Shown: positions 1 to 11,687, counted from the stretch's first letter. The stretch: 64,000 nt of DNA from Zoogloea sp. (GCA_009026175.1 WBTZ01000005.1:1-64000); one strand, 5' to 3'. Notes: generated from the letters alone by a model not told the origin. Numbers and translations: made by a program.

Positions 1-238
1 CCCCCCAAGACGTCCCCATCCCGCACTGGGCGCCCGGACGTTTAGCTTCGGCAGCCCACCTCCCCCGCTCTGCCGACTGGCGCAGCGCATCGCATGCCTC
101 CACGGCTTCGACCGCCGGAGCCTGCAATCCGCAGCAGGCAAGCTCAATCTATATTTTTCCGAAGGCCGTTTTCAGCCGCTCTTCAGCCTATAGTGACTTG
201 GAGTCCAGCGCTTGATTGGACCTGTCAGGAGTACTGTC

Positions 239-364
239 ATGAACAAAGTGAAGAAGAGCAACAAGGAAACAAAGAAACAACCGGTCATGAACCCCAAGGA
301 AAAGAAGGCCGCAAAGCTGGCCAAGAAGCACGCCAACGACGTCGTACCATTCATCACCCACTGA
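239..364 (+). CDS. Lys-rich small protein, 41 aa
   Basis: An ATG at 239 opens a 41-codon frame ending in TGA at 362-364. A textbook Shine-Dalgarno AGGAG lies at 227-231, seven bases before the ATG, which is the main reason for calling it. The product is strongly basic: about a third of residues are Lys, in a KETKKQ stretch followed by a KEKKAAKLAKKHA helix-like stretch, and it ends in VVPFITH. There is no signal peptide or membrane segment. The composition suggests binding to nucleic acid or ribosomes, but that is inference. It sits alone, convergent with the fic gene 111 bases away. A TATAGT hexamer at 189-194 could be a -10 box but has no good -35. I cannot name a family. Confidence 0.6.
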   Translation: MNKVKKSNKETKKQPVMNPKEKKAAKLAKKHANDVVPFITH

Positions 365-475
365 GCCCCCGTGCCTCAAGCCAGTCGCCCCCAGCGACTC
401 TTACCACCGGCCCCAGAAGGCACGACGCCGGTGTGAGTGCCCGGCGTTGCTTGAAGAACGGAACTTGACCCGTCC

Positions 476-1822
476 TCATCCTTTCGCTGCACGTTCAATA
501 CGTTCCTTCAGATCCTCCGGAGCGTAGAAGACAAAGGACTGCCCTTGCTTGAACTTGTCGAGGAAGCCCAAGGCCTCCAACTCAAGCAGGTCAGTTCGGG
601 CAGTCTGATAAACCACGCTGTGAAACTGCTGGTGCGCACTGACTCGATACGCCTCGCCTGGATTGCGCAGGGCATGGGTGAGAAGTGTGACCTGCCGGTG
701 ATTGAGTCGTCCGCGAAGAGCCGGGGATCCCGCCAGCAGGCGCTGGGCATCTTTGTGTTCGTTCGTCTTGCGGGCGAGGTATGCGTATAACGCCTCAATG
801 GACTTACGGATCGTGCCAAGCTGGTGAAGGATGAAGTAGGTGGTATCCCCTCCATCGGTCTCCGTGTGCAGGTAGGCGGTAACGTACTGGGCTGGCCCCT
901 GGCGTAGAAACTGCGAGATCGACAGAAATTCCATCAGCCAGTAGCCGCTCCGGGCCATGGCCCAGTAAAACAGCGCCCGGGCGGTGCGGCCGTTCCCATC
1001 CGCAAAAGGATGGTCGTAGCCGATCATGAAATGCAACAGGATGGCTCTCACGACGGGATGCACGAAAGGGGCGCTCCCTTCGTCCGCATTTGCAAAGGCA
1101 CACAGGCGCTCCAGGCGTGAAGGCAGTTCAGCCCAGTGCGGAGGATCGTGCAGCACCGTGCCCGTCCGGTTATCCACCACCTTCACGTCATCGCCTTGCC
1201 GCAGGCGGCCGGCATCGACGGGGTCATCCAGCGTGTCTGCAGTCAGCATCCGGTGAAGCTCCAGGATGCGCTCCGGGGTGATCGGTTGATCCCGCAGGCT
1301 GCGGATGTGCTCCATCGCGGCGTAGTTGTTGAAGATCATCGCCTCGCTGCGGTCCTTCGGGCGGCGACCTTCCAGCAGCATCGCTTCCGCCGCCCGCCGG
1401 GTCGTCGATGCGCCTTCCAGTTGGCTGGAAGTGATCGCCTCCTCGATCAGTGAATGCAACAGGTAACGCTCGCGATTCTCATGGATCGGGGCGCTCGCCG
1501 GCGCCTGGATCTGGCCTGCGGCGTCCCGGTCGATGTGATGCAAATGGATCTGCACCGCTTCCGGTACGGCAAACTTGAAGGGCTGCCCATGGCGGTCCAG
1601 CAGTGGCAAGAGCTTGAAGAGAGGCGCTCGCGCCAACCAGATCGACAACCACCATTCCTCCAGCGAGAAGCCTTCTGGCGGTTGCCTGTGCCGAAGCTCA
1701 TCCCAGTGCAGGTAGCGTCCCGAAGTCGTGGCCTCCTGCAGTTCGATCAGCCGGGCAAGCTTGTTGGGTTGAAGCTCTGCCAGGAAACCAGTCGGATCTG
1801 GAGGCGTGAGGGGAATCTTCAT
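476..1822 (-). CDS. Fic family protein (class II, AMPylase-type)
   Basis: This 448-residue protein carries a complete Fic core motif HPFADGNGR beginning at His271, the catalytic base of Fic enzymes, which usually transfer AMP from ATP to Ser/Thr/Tyr of a target protein. An inhibitory-helix motif S-x-x-x-E-G is visible at Ser132-Gly137, N-terminal to the core, which makes it a class II Fic protein expected to be autoinhibited by Glu136. The last ~100 residues (TARTDLLELEALGFL and what follows) look like a winged helix, a common C-terminal partner domain in this family. The ATG at 1822 has no Shine-Dalgarno, and a TATAAA box lies only a few bases upstream, so the mRNA may be leaderless. AT-rich inverted repeats cover the promoter. 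No antitoxin gene is adjacent. The substrate cannot be told from sequence. Confidence 0.9.
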   Translation of the reverse strand: MKIPLTPPDPTGFLAELQPNKLARLIELQEATTSGRYLHWDELRHRQPPEGFSLEEWWLSIWLARAPLFKLLPLLDRHGQPFKFAVPEAVQIHLHHIDRDAAGQIQAPASAPIHENRERYLLHSLIEEAITSSQLEGASTTRRAAEAMLLEGRRPKDRSEAMIFNNYAAMEHIRSLRDQPITPERILELHRMLTADTLDDPVDAGRLRQGDDVKVVDNRTGTVLHDPPHWAELPSRLERLCAFANADEGSAPFVHPVVRAILLHFMIGYDHPFADGNGRTARALFYWAMARSGYWLMEFLSISQFLRQGPAQYVTAYLHTETDGGDTTYFILHQLGTIRKSIEALYAYLARKTNEHKDAQRLLAGSPALRGRLNHRQVTLLTHALRNPGEAYRVSAHQQFHSVVYQTARTDLLELEALGFLDKFKQGQSFVFYAPEDLKERIERAAKG

Positions 1823-1863
1823 TTAACTACTAATTTATACATTTTTTAGTAGCAATTAGTGTA
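1823..1863 (-). promoter_or_regulatory. fic promoter with operator-like half-sites
   Basis: TTAACTACTAATT (1823-1835) abuts the fic start codon, and TTAGTAG at 1846-1852 is the inverse of CTACTAA at 1827-1833. A further AATTAGT lies at 1854-1860. On the minus strand a TATAAA -10-like box is embedded between the half-sites. The same 13-mer recurs at 1901-1913, so these are probably copies of one binding site. What binds is inference; the winged-helix end of the Fic protein is a candidate. Confidence 0.55.
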
Positions 1864-1899
1864 TCCGAGGTCCATTGCCCCAGGTAGCCTCAGGCAGCA

Positions 1900-1935
1900 A
1901 TTAACTACTAATTCATGAACCAATTAGTAGTTAAT
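1900..1935. promoter_or_regulatory. Perfect 14-bp inverted repeat upstream of fic
   Basis: ATTAACTACTAATT at 1900-1913 and its exact reverse complement at 1922-1935 flank an 8-base spacer. The left arm contains the same 13-mer found next to the fic start codon. There is no GC stem or T-run, so a DNA operator for a dimeric regulator is more likely than a terminator. Confidence 0.6.
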
Positions 1936-2001
1936 GTAATGTACTCCATTCTGCCTTAGAGCACTGGAGTGCGATTCCAGGCATCGCTGCGCCCGACCAA
2001 C

Positions 2002-2025
2002 AAAAAAGCCCGCAATCGCGGGCTT
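2002..2025 (-). terminator. Rho-independent terminator after tRNA-Arg
   Basis: The stem GCCCGC/GCGGGC with loop AATC (2008-2023), extended by A-T pairs, is followed on the minus strand by a run of six T (2007-2002). It lies 47 bases past the tRNA 3' end and would end its transcript. Confidence 0.8.
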
Positions 2026-2071
2026 CTTCGTGTGCTTCTGCTTCTACCTGACACTGCGTGATGCAGCAGTG

Positions 2072-2146
2072 TGGTCCCCCCGACAGGAATCGAACCTGTA
2101 TCTGGCGCTTAGGAGGCGCCCGTTCTATCCATTGAACTACGGAGAG
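2072..2146 (-). tRNA. tRNA-Arg (anticodon CCU)
   Basis: The minus strand folds as a full cloverleaf of 75 bases including encoded CCA. The acceptor CTCTCCG pairs with CGGGGGG using G-U pairs, the D stem is GTTC/GAAC, the anticodon stem GGCGC/GCGCC encloses loop CTCCTAA, and the T stem ACAGG/CCTGT encloses TTCGATT. The anticodon CCU reads AGG. The discriminator base is A. Terminator at 2002-2025. This tRNA is a frequent integration target in bacteria, but no integrase is present here. Confidence 0.95.
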
Positions 2147-2248
2147 GTGGACAGCCCGGCATTCTAGCGTGTCGGGCTCTGGGCGCGCCAGCCGATTTTT
2201 GGGTTCCACGGAGGGGATGGGCGCATGGGCGTCCATCCCCGCAGCGCA

Positions 2249-4666
<2,418 letters not shown>

Positions 4667-4695
4667 GATTTTTCCTTTAAAGGCACTAAGGCCCC

Positions 4696-4724
4696 ATATG
4701 GGGCCCTAGTGACATCAATTCAAG
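4696..4724 (-). promoter_or_regulatory. Sigma32 (heat-shock) promoter of lon
   Basis: On the minus strand CTTGAA (4724-4719) is followed after 15 bases by CCCCATAT (4703-4696), a close match to the RpoH consensus. Transcription would start around 4690, giving a leader of roughly 20-25 bases before lon. A 28-bp near-palindrome (4684-4711) covers the -10 region. Confidence 0.8.
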
Positions 4725-4752
4725 CAGTCCTGCGAAAAACTTCTGCTTGAGG

Positions 4753-6024
4753 TCAGTTGGAGCCGGAGACCTTAGGTTGATCGGCGTAGATCAGGATCGG
4801 CTTTGCACCGCCTTCGATCATGCCTTCATCGATGACAACCTTGGAAACATTTTCCATGGACGGCAGTTCATACATGGTGTCGAGCAGCGTTCCTTCAAGG
4901 ATCGAACGCAGGCCACGGGCACCCGTCTTGCGCTTGAGGGCCTTGCGGGCAATTGCCTGCAGGGCCGCCGGGCGCACTTCGAGTTCGACGCCTTCCATGG
5001 AAAACAGTTTCTGATACTGCTTGATCAGTGCATTCTTCGGCTCCACGAGGATCTGGATGAGCGCCTCCTCGTCGAGTTCCTGCAGCGTGGCAACCACGGG
5101 CAGACGGCCGATCAGCTCGGGAATCAGGCCGAACTTGATCAGGTCGCCCGGCTCCACTTCACGCAGCGCCTCGGAGATGTCCTTGTTCTCGCGACTCTTG
5201 ACCTCGGCGCCGAAACCGATGCCGAACTTCTCGGTACGGTTGCGGATCACCTTGTCCAGGCCGTCGAAGGCCCCGCCGCAGACGAACAGGATGTTGGTGG
5301 TATCCACCTGCACGAAATCCTGGTTCGGATGCTTGCGACCACCCTGGGGCGGCACCGAGGCGATGGTGCCCTCGATAAGCTTCAGCAGGGCCTGCTGCAC
5401 GCCCTCGCCGGACACGTCGCGGGTGATGGACGGGTTGTCGGACTTGCGGGAGATCTTGTCAATCTCGTCGATGTACACGATCCCCTGCTGCGCCTTGTCG
5501 ACTTCGTAGTCGCACTTCTGGAGCAGCTTCTGGATGATGTTCTCGACGTCCTCGCCCACATAGCCGGCCTCGGTGAGCGTCGTCGCGTCGGCCATCACGA
5601 AGGGCACGTTGAGCAGGCGTGCCAGGGTCTGCGCCAGCAGCGTCTTGCCGGAGCCGGTGGGGCCGACCAGCAGGATGTTGCTCTTCGACAGCTCGACGTC
5701 GTCGTGGGTCTTGGACAGGTGACGCAGGCGCTTGTAGTGGTTGTAAACCGCTACCGACAGGATGCGCTTGGCCGCGGACTGACCAATCACGTACTGGTCG
5801 AGGATGGCGCTGATTTCCTTGGGCGAAGGCAACTCACCCTTGACGCCCTTGGCTCCGCCCGTGTCGGCAGTGATCTCGTCGCGAATGATGTCGTTGCACA
5901 GCTCGATGCACTCGTCGCAGATGAACACGGACGGGCCCGCGATGAGCTTGCGGACCTCGTGTTGGCTCTTGCCGCAGAACGAGCAATACAGGAGCTTTTC
6001 GCCGCTCGTTTTCTTGTCCGCCAT
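4753..6024 (-). CDS. clpX: ATP-dependent protease unfoldase ClpX
   Basis: The AAA+ unfoldase that recognises tagged substrates and feeds them to ClpP. The 423-residue protein starts with the C4 zinc-binding domain (Cys14, Cys17, Cys36, Cys39), followed by Walker A GPTGSGKT near residue 117, Walker B VYIDEIDK and the RGLRSILE sensor-2 region. All hallmarks are intact and the length matches E. coli ClpX (424). It lies 43 bases downstream of clpP in the same orientation, as in many proteobacteria, and is probably cotranscribed with tig and clpP. Confidence 0.98.
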   Translation of the reverse strand: MADKKTSGEKLLYCSFCGKSQHEVRKLIAGPSVFICDECIELCNDIIRDEITADTGGAKGVKGELPSPKEISAILDQYVIGQSAAKRILSVAVYNHYKRLRHLSKTHDDVELSKSNILLVGPTGSGKTLLAQTLARLLNVPFVMADATTLTEAGYVGEDVENIIQKLLQKCDYEVDKAQQGIVYIDEIDKISRKSDNPSITRDVSGEGVQQALLKLIEGTIASVPPQGGRKHPNQDFVQVDTTNILFVCGGAFDGLDKVIRNRTEKFGIGFGAEVKSRENKDISEALREVEPGDLIKFGLIPELIGRLPVVATLQELDEEALIQILVEPKNALIKQYQKLFSMEGVELEVRPAALQAIARKALKRKTGARGLRSILEGTLLDTMYELPSMENVSKVVIDEGMIEGGAKPILIYADQPKVSGSN

Positions 6025-6067
6025 TACAGCCCTTTCTCTCTGTTACTTATTGCTCGCCGGAAGATGA

Positions 6068-6712
6068 TCAGCCCACATCGCTGCGGCTGGAGAGCACCTT
6101 GTCAACGATACCGTAGCGCACGGCGTCTTCCGAGGACATGAAATTGTCCCGGTCTGTATCCCGTTCGACCTGCTCGACGGTCTGGCCGGTGTGCTTGGCC
6201 AGCATGTCGTTGAGCTTGGCGCGCAGGGACAGGATCTCCCGGGCGTGGATCTCGATATCCGAGGCCTGACCCTGGAAGCCGCCCAGCGGCTGGTGGATCA
6301 TGATCCGGGAGTTGGGCAGCGAGAAACGCTTGCCCTTCTCGCCGGCGGCAAGCAGGAAGGCGCCCATGCTGGCCGCCTGCCCGATGCACAGGGTGCTCAC
6401 GTTCGGCTTGATGAACTGCATGGTGTCGTAGATCGCCATGCCCGCCGTGACGGAGCCCCCGGGGGAGTTGATGTAGAAGGAGATGTCCTTGTCCGGGTTC
6501 TCGGACTCGAGGAACAACAGCTGGGCGACGATCAGGTTGGCGGTCACGTCATTGACCGGCCCCACCAGAAACACCACCCGCTCCTTGAGCAGGCGTGAAT
6601 AGATGTCGTAGGAGCGCTCACCGCGACCGCTCTGTTCGACAACCATGGGGATCAGGCCGAGGCCGACCGGATCCCATTCACTACGGGAAAACGGGGGTGT
6701 CAGTGGATTCAT
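6068..6712 (-). CDS. clpP: ATP-dependent Clp protease proteolytic subunit
   Basis: The serine-peptidase subunit of ClpXP/ClpAP, 214 residues. The catalytic Ser is Ser115 in GQAASMGAF, the His is His140 in IMIHQP, and the Asp lies in the RDTDRDNF segment (Asp189 by offset to E. coli). The glycine-rich SPGGSVTAG oxyanion strand is present. It lies 21 bases downstream of tig and 43 upstream of clpX, the standard order, and forms the barrel that ClpX docks on. Confidence 0.98.
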   Translation of the reverse strand: MNPLTPPFSRSEWDPVGLGLIPMVVEQSGRGERSYDIYSRLLKERVVFLVGPVNDVTANLIVAQLLFLESENPDKDISFYINSPGGSVTAGMAIYDTMQFIKPNVSTLCIGQAASMGAFLLAAGEKGKRFSLPNSRIMIHQPLGGFQGQASDIEIHAREILSLRAKLNDMLAKHTGQTVEQVERDTDRDNFMSSEDAVRYGIVDKVLSSRSDVG

Positions 6713-6733
6713 TTGCCGTTGCTCTCCGCGGGA

Positions 6734-8035
6734 TTAAGCCGCATTACCCATCAAGTCGTCAAAAGAAGTGGCGACGTCGGTCGTCTTGGCGTTGCTGACG
6801 ACCCACTCCACCACGTTGTCCTCGATCACCAGCGCCTCGGCCTGGGCCAGACGCTGGGGCTGGGAGTAGTACCAGCTCACGACCTCGCTCGGGTCTTCGT
6901 AGCTGGCTGCAAAGTCTTCGATGATCGCGCGGATCTGCTCGGGCTTGGCGTGCAGCTCCTTGCTCTTGACCAGCTCGGACATGATCAGGCCGAGCTTGAC
7001 GCGACGGGCGGCCTGCTCGGTGAACCACGAGGTTTCGATCGGCAGGTTCTTGGTCTGCATGCCGCGCGCCTCGAAATCCTTCTTGGCGTTCTCGGCCAGC
7101 TGGGCCGATTCCTGCTCGACCAGCGCCTTCGGCACTTCGATCGGGTGGGTCTCGATCAGCACGTTCATCACGCGCTCCTTGATCTTGGCCTGGATGCGGC
7201 GCTTCACTTCACGCTCCAGGTTGGCCTTGACCTCTTCGCGCATCTTGGCGACGTCACCGTCGGCAATGCCCAGGGACTTGGCGAACTCGGCGTCGATCTC
7301 GGGGAGCTTGGGCTCCTCCACCTTCTTCAGGGCCACTTCGAACTGGACGGTCTGGCCGGCCAGGTGAGCTGCGTGGTAGTCCTCGGGGAAGGTCATGTCG
7401 AAAGTCTTGCTTTCACCCACGTTGAGGCCCAGCACCGCGGTTTCGAAATCCTTGAGCATCTGGCCGCCACCGATCACGAAGGGGAAGTCGGTTGCCTGAC
7501 CGCCCTCGAACTCGACACCATCCTTGCGGCCGGTGAAGTCGATCAGCACACGGTCGCCGTCCTGGGCGGCACGCTCGGCAGGCACAAAAGTGGTGCGTTG
7601 CTTGCGCAGCACGTCGAGGGTCTTCTCGACTTCGGCATCGCCGACTTCCAGTTGGGGACGCTCCACGTCCTGACCGCTCACGTCGCCAATGACGATCTCC
7701 GGGTAGACCTCGAAGACGGCCGTGAATTCCAGCGCCTCGGTGGAGGTGGACTCCTTCGGCTCGATGTTCGGGTAGCCGGCCACGCGCAGGCTCTGCGAAC
7801 GGATCTGCTCACCAAGAGCCTTCTCGACAGCGGCGCCGATGGCTTCGGAACGGGCTTGCGGGCCGTAGGACTGGGCCACCATGCGGAACGGGACCTTGCC
7901 GGGGCGGAAACCCGGCATCTTGGCGGTGCGGGCCATCTTCTTCAGACGGGCTTCCACATCCTTGTCGATCTCGGCCAGCGGCACGGACATGTCGATACGG
8001 CGCTCCAGCGCGCTCACGGTAACCTGGTTGCTCAT
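6734..8035 (-). CDS. tig: Trigger factor, ribosome-bound chaperone/PPIase
   Basis: A 433-residue protein with the three-part trigger-factor layout: an N-terminal ribosome-binding domain containing GFRPGKVP (positions about 43-50, the ribosome-docking signature), a central FKBP-type peptidyl-prolyl isomerase domain (about 150-245, DRVLIDFTGRKDG) and a helical C-terminal substrate-binding domain. It binds L23 at the exit tunnel and shields nascent chains. It is the first gene of the tig-clpP-clpX-lon block; the 394-base gap upstream should contain its promoter, but I found no convincing -35/-10 pair. Confidence 0.97.
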   Translation of the reverse strand: MSNQVTVSALERRIDMSVPLAEIDKDVEARLKKMARTAKMPGFRPGKVPFRMVAQSYGPQARSEAIGAAVEKALGEQIRSQSLRVAGYPNIEPKESTSTEALEFTAVFEVYPEIVIGDVSGQDVERPQLEVGDAEVEKTLDVLRKQRTTFVPAERAAQDGDRVLIDFTGRKDGVEFEGGQATDFPFVIGGGQMLKDFETAVLGLNVGESKTFDMTFPEDYHAAHLAGQTVQFEVALKKVEEPKLPEIDAEFAKSLGIADGDVAKMREEVKANLEREVKRRIQAKIKERVMNVLIETHPIEVPKALVEQESAQLAENAKKDFEARGMQTKNLPIETSWFTEQAARRVKLGLIMSELVKSKELHAKPEQIRAIIEDFAASYEDPSEVVSWYYSQPQRLAQAEALVIEDNVVEWVVSNAKTTDVATSFDDLMGNAA

Positions 8036-8429
8036 GAAAATTCCCTGATCGGTCTTAACAATAACGCCTTACGAACAGGACAGGAAAAGCTTAGCAAGAC
8101 ATGTGCCTTGCCGCGCAGCCCCCGATTGAATCTGTTCGAACAGTCGTCGGAAAAACCTTTAGTCTAACACAGCCCCCGGATCCGCTCGCAGCCCCCGCGC
8201 CAGTGCTTGGCTTCAGACACGTATCTGTGAAAAACTGAACCAGCGGGAGTGGAACTCCCCTAGCCTTTGGAAATCAGATGGGATGAAATAGATTCATGCT
8301 CGGCCATGTCGGCAAAAGCGACCAGCCGCGCGAAGTGCTCAAGTATCAGCGTCACGAGCCGTCTGTCTTCGGACAGGCAATGGCGAGCCCGGCGCCCCGG
8401 TCCGGGTGATGTGCCCCAGGAGACATGAG
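8036..8429. other. Divergent intergenic region tig/prkA
   Basis: No gene is supportable in these 394 bases between two divergent operons. A perfect 12-bp palindrome CTGTTCGAACAG lies at 8132-8143 on the tig side. A hairpin GGGAG-TGGAA-CTCCC lies around 8250-8265 on the prkA side. The region should hold both operon promoters, but I could not identify a clear sigma70 or sigma54 site by eye. Confidence 0.5.
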
Positions 8430-10352
8430 ATGAGTATCTTCACTAGCTTCCAGGCCCGTTTCGAGTCTGCCCGGGAAGAGGAAATGTCGGTCCAGGAATA
8501 CCTGGAACTCTGCAAGACCGATCCCATGGCTTACGCCACGTCGGCAGAGCGTCTGCTGCAGGCCATTGGCGAACCGGAGCTGGTCGACACCCGGCTCGAC
8601 CCGCGCCTGTCCCGCATCTTCTCCAACAAGATGATCAAGATCTATCCGGCCTTCCGGGACTTCTACGGAATGGAGGAGTCGATCGAGAACATCGTGTCGT
8701 ATTTCCGACATGCTGCGCAGGGACTGGAGGAAAAGAAACAAATCCTCTACCTCCTCGGCCCCGTGGGCGGCGGCAAGAGCTCCCTTGCCGAGAAGCTCAA
8801 GAGCCTGGTCGAGAACATCCCCTTCTATGCCATCAAGGGATCGCCGGTCCATGAATCTCCCCTCGGGCTGTTCAGCCCCACCGAGGACGGGGCGATCCTC
8901 GAGGACGACTACGGCATCCCCCGCCGCTACCTCAACACCATCATGAGCCCATGGGCGGTAAAACGCCTGCATGAGTTCAACGGCGACATCACCAAGTTCC
9001 GGGTGGTCAAGCTGCGCCCCTCGGTACTGCGCCAGATTGCCGTCGCCAAGACCGAGCCGGGCGACGAGAACAACCAGGACATCTCCTCCCTGGTCGGCAA
9101 GATCGACATCCGCATGCTTGAGCAGTATTCCCAGGACGACCCGGACGCCTACTCCTACTCCGGCGGCCTGTGCCTGGCCAACCGCGGCCTGCTCGAGTTC
9201 GTCGAAATGTTCAAGGCGCCGATCAAGGTGCTCCATCCGCTGCTCACCGCCACCCAGGAAGGGAACTACAAGGGCACCGAGGGCTTCGGGGCGATCCCCT
9301 TTGACGGCATCGTGATGGCCCACTCGAACGAATCCGAATGGGTCGCCTTCCGCAACAACCGCAACAACGAGGCCTTCCTCGACCGGATCTACACCGTCAA
9401 GGTGCCCTACTGCCTGCGCGTCTCCGACGAGATCCGCATCTACGACAAGCTCCTTGCCAACAGCTCCCTGTCGCAGGCCCCCTGCGCGCCGGACACCCTG
9501 CGCATGATGGCCCAGTTCGCGGTGCTGTCGCGGGTCAAGGAGCCCGAGAACTCCAGCATCTTCTCCAAGATGCGGGTGTACGACGGCGAGAACCTGAAGG
9601 ACACCGACCCCAAGGCCAAGAGCTACCAGGAGTACCGCGACTACGCGGGCGTCGATGAGGGCATGACAGGCCTGTCCACCCGCTTTGCCTTCAAGGTGCT
9701 GTCCAAGGTCTTCAACTTCGACCACCGGGAGGTCGCCGCCAATCCGGTGCACCTCATGTACGTGCTCGAACAGCAGATCGCCCAGGAACAATACCCACCC
9801 GAGCACGAAGCCAAGTACCTGGCCTTCATCAAGGAGTTCCTGGCCCCCCGCTACGCCGAGTTCATCGGCAAGGAGATCCAGACCGCCTACCTGGAGAGCT
9901 ACAGCGAGTACGGCCAGAACATCTTCGACCGCTACGTCACCTACGCCGACTTCTGGATCCAGGACCAGGAGTACCGCGACCAGAACACCGGCGAGATCCT
10001 CGACCGCAACGCCCTCAACGACGAGCTCGAGAAGATCGAAAAGCCGGCGGGCATCAGCAACCCGAAGGACTTCCGCAACGAGGTGGTCAACTTCGTGCTG
10101 CGCGCGCGGGCCAAGAACAACGGCAAGAACCCCAGCTGGACCAGCTACGAGAAGCTGCGGGCGGTGATCGAGAAGAAGATGTTCTCCAACACCGAAGACC
10201 TCCTGCCGGTCATCAGCTTCAACGCCAAGGCCAGTGGCGACGAGCAGAAGAAGCACCAGAACTTCGTCAACCGCATGATCGAAAAGGGCTACACCGAGAA
10301 ACAGGTCCGACTGCTCTGCGAATGGTATCTGCGCGTCCGCAAGTCGTCCTGA
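8430..10352 (+). CDS. prkA: PrkA family serine protein kinase (YeaG-like)
   Basis: A 640-residue cytosolic protein matching the PrkA/YeaG family: an N-terminal AAA+-like domain with Walker A GPVGGGKSS near residues 110-118, and a C-terminal kinase-like region. In enterobacteria YeaG is induced in stationary phase and nutrient stress, and the family phosphorylates or otherwise acts on partner proteins. The ATG at 8430 is chosen over an in-frame ATG at 8406 because AGGAG (8418-8422) is spaced correctly for it and the family begins MSIF. It heads a three-gene run with the DUF444 and SpoVR-like proteins, 66 bases before the next gene. This trio is conserved across proteobacteria. Confidence 0.95.
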   Translation: MSIFTSFQARFESAREEEMSVQEYLELCKTDPMAYATSAERLLQAIGEPELVDTRLDPRLSRIFSNKMIKIYPAFRDFYGMEESIENIVSYFRHAAQGLEEKKQILYLLGPVGGGKSSLAEKLKSLVENIPFYAIKGSPVHESPLGLFSPTEDGAILEDDYGIPRRYLNTIMSPWAVKRLHEFNGDITKFRVVKLRPSVLRQIAVAKTEPGDENNQDISSLVGKIDIRMLEQYSQDDPDAYSYSGGLCLANRGLLEFVEMFKAPIKVLHPLLTATQEGNYKGTEGFGAIPFDGIVMAHSNESEWVAFRNNRNNEAFLDRIYTVKVPYCLRVSDEIRIYDKLLANSSLSQAPCAPDTLRMMAQFAVLSRVKEPENSSIFSKMRVYDGENLKDTDPKAKSYQEYRDYAGVDEGMTGLSTRFAFKVLSKVFNFDHREVAANPVHLMYVLEQQIAQEQYPPEHEAKYLAFIKEFLAPRYAEFIGKEIQTAYLESYSEYGQNIFDRYVTYADFWIQDQEYRDQNTGEILDRNALNDELEKIEKPAGISNPKDFRNEVVNFVLRARAKNNGKNPSWTSYEKLRAVIEKKMFSNTEDLLPVISFNAKASGDEQKKHQNFVNRMIEKGYTEKQVRLLCEWYLRVRKSS

Positions 10353-10418
10353 CGCCTTGCCGGGCTGCCGACCACCCCGTCGGCAACCCGGTGCACGCCA
10401 ACAACCCGGGAGGCTCGA

Positions 10419-11687
10419 ATGGTCCGTATCATCGACCGCCGGTTCGACAGCAGAAACAAGAGTGCTGTCAATCGGCAGCGGTTCATGCGCCGTTTCAAGA
10501 ACCAGATCCGCGAAGCCGTGGCCGACGCCATCTCCGGCCGCTCCATCAAGGACCTGGATAACGGCGAAAGCGTTTCCATCCCCGCCAAGGACCTCTCCGA
10601 ACCCCAGTTCCACCATGGGCGCGGCGGCATATGGGAAACGGTATTCACCGGCAACGACCAGTTTTCATCCGGCGACCTGATCAACCGCCCCCAGGGCGGC
10701 GGCGCGGGAGGCACCGGCAAGGGCAAGGCCAGCAACGAGGGCGAAGGCGAGGACGATTTCGTCTTCAACCTGTCGCGGGAGGAGTTCCTCGACGTCTTCT
10801 TTGATGACCTCGCCCTGCCCAACCTGGTCAAGACCCAGCTCGCCCGGATCCACGAGTACAAGAGCCAGCGTGCCGGCTTCACCAACGACGGCACGCCGGC
10901 CAACATCAACGTGGTGCGCTCCCTGCGCGGCGCCCTGGGACGCCGGCTGGCCCTCGCCTCGCCCTACCAGGGCCGGCTGCGGGAACTGCAGAAGGAGCTC
11001 GAGGCCCTGCTCGAGACCAGCCCTCCGGACGACCCCGAGGTGCTGCGCCTGAAAGACGAAATCGGCATTCTGCGGGCCAAGATCGAAGCCATTCCCTTCA
11101 TCGACACCTTCGACCTGCGCTACAACAACCGGGTCAAGGTACCCAAGCCCACCACCCAGGCCGTGATGTTCTGCATCATGGACGTCTCGGGCTCGATGGA
11201 CGAGGACAAGAAGGCCACCGCCAAGCGCTTCTTTATGCTCCTCTACCTCTTCCTGACCCGCACCTACGAGCACATCGAGGTGGTGTTCATCCGCCATCAC
11301 ACGGTGGCCAAGGAGGTGAACGAGGAAGATTTCTTCCATTCCCGGGAATCCGGCGGCACGGTGGTCTCGAGCGCCCTGGAGATGATGAAGGACATCCTCC
11401 ACGCCCGTTACCTCAACGGCGCCTGGAACGTCTATGGCGCCCAGGCATCCGATGGCGACAACTGGGAGAACGACTCCCCCCACTGCCGGGAACTCCTGGC
11501 CAACGCCATCCTGCCCTTCGTGCAGTACTTCGCCTACATCGAGATCACCCCGGGCGAGCCCCAGAACCTGTGGAGAGAATACGAAAAGCTCAACGGCGCC
11601 CACCCCAACTTCGCCATGCAGCACATCGAAGGCTTGCCGGACATCTACCCGGTCTTCCGTGAACTCTTCAAGAAGAAACTGGCATGA
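10419..11687 (+). CDS. yeaH: YeaH/YhbH family protein (DUF444, VWA-like)
   Basis: 422 residues, beginning MVRIIDRRF as is usual for the family. An acidic/Gly-rich linker falls near residues 85-115, and a von Willebrand A fold starts near residue 247 with a complete MIDAS DxSxS at Asp255-Ser259, so it should bind a divalent metal. YeaH/YhbH proteins are encoded with PrkA and SpoVR-like proteins and thought to act in the same stress pathway; the biochemical role is not known. Its stop overlaps the start of the SpoVR-like gene by four bases (ATGA), indicating translational coupling. Confidence 0.93.
   Translation: MVRIIDRRFDSRNKSAVNRQRFMRRFKNQIREAVADAISGRSIKDLDNGESVSIPAKDLSEPQFHHGRGGIWETVFTGNDQFSSGDLINRPQGGGAGGTGKGKASNEGEGEDDFVFNLSREEFLDVFFDDLALPNLVKTQLARIHEYKSQRAGFTNDGTPANINVVRSLRGALGRRLALASPYQGRLRELQKELEALLETSPPDDPEVLRLKDEIGILRAKIEAIPFIDTFDLRYNNRVKVPKPTTQAVMFCIMDVSGSMDEDKKATAKRFFMLLYLFLTRTYEHIEVVFIRHHTVAKEVNEEDFFHSRESGGTVVSSALEMMKDILHARYLNGAWNVYGAQASDGDNWENDSPHCRELLANAILPFVQYFAYIEITPGEPQNLWREYEKLNGAHPNFAMQHIEGLPDIYPVFRELFKKKLA

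Noticed and set aside
476..1822. Fic-Phd type toxin-antitoxin pair
   Set aside because: No Phd-like antitoxin ORF is adjacent and the protein carries its own inhibitory S-x-x-x-E-G motif, so a self-contained class II Fic protein is the better reading.
1958..1999. tRNA 3'-end-like sequence (T-arm hairpin CTGGA/TCCAG then ACCA) on the plus strand, as a possible attachment site
   Set aside because: The distance from the T-arm to ACCA is about 15 bases instead of eight, no 5' half exists, it does not repeat the neighbouring tRNA-Arg, and no integrase is nearby.
8352..10616. 754-codon open frame on the minus strand opposite prkA
   Set aside because: Antisense to a well-conserved kinase gene; Val/Leu/Gly-rich shadow translation without motifs.
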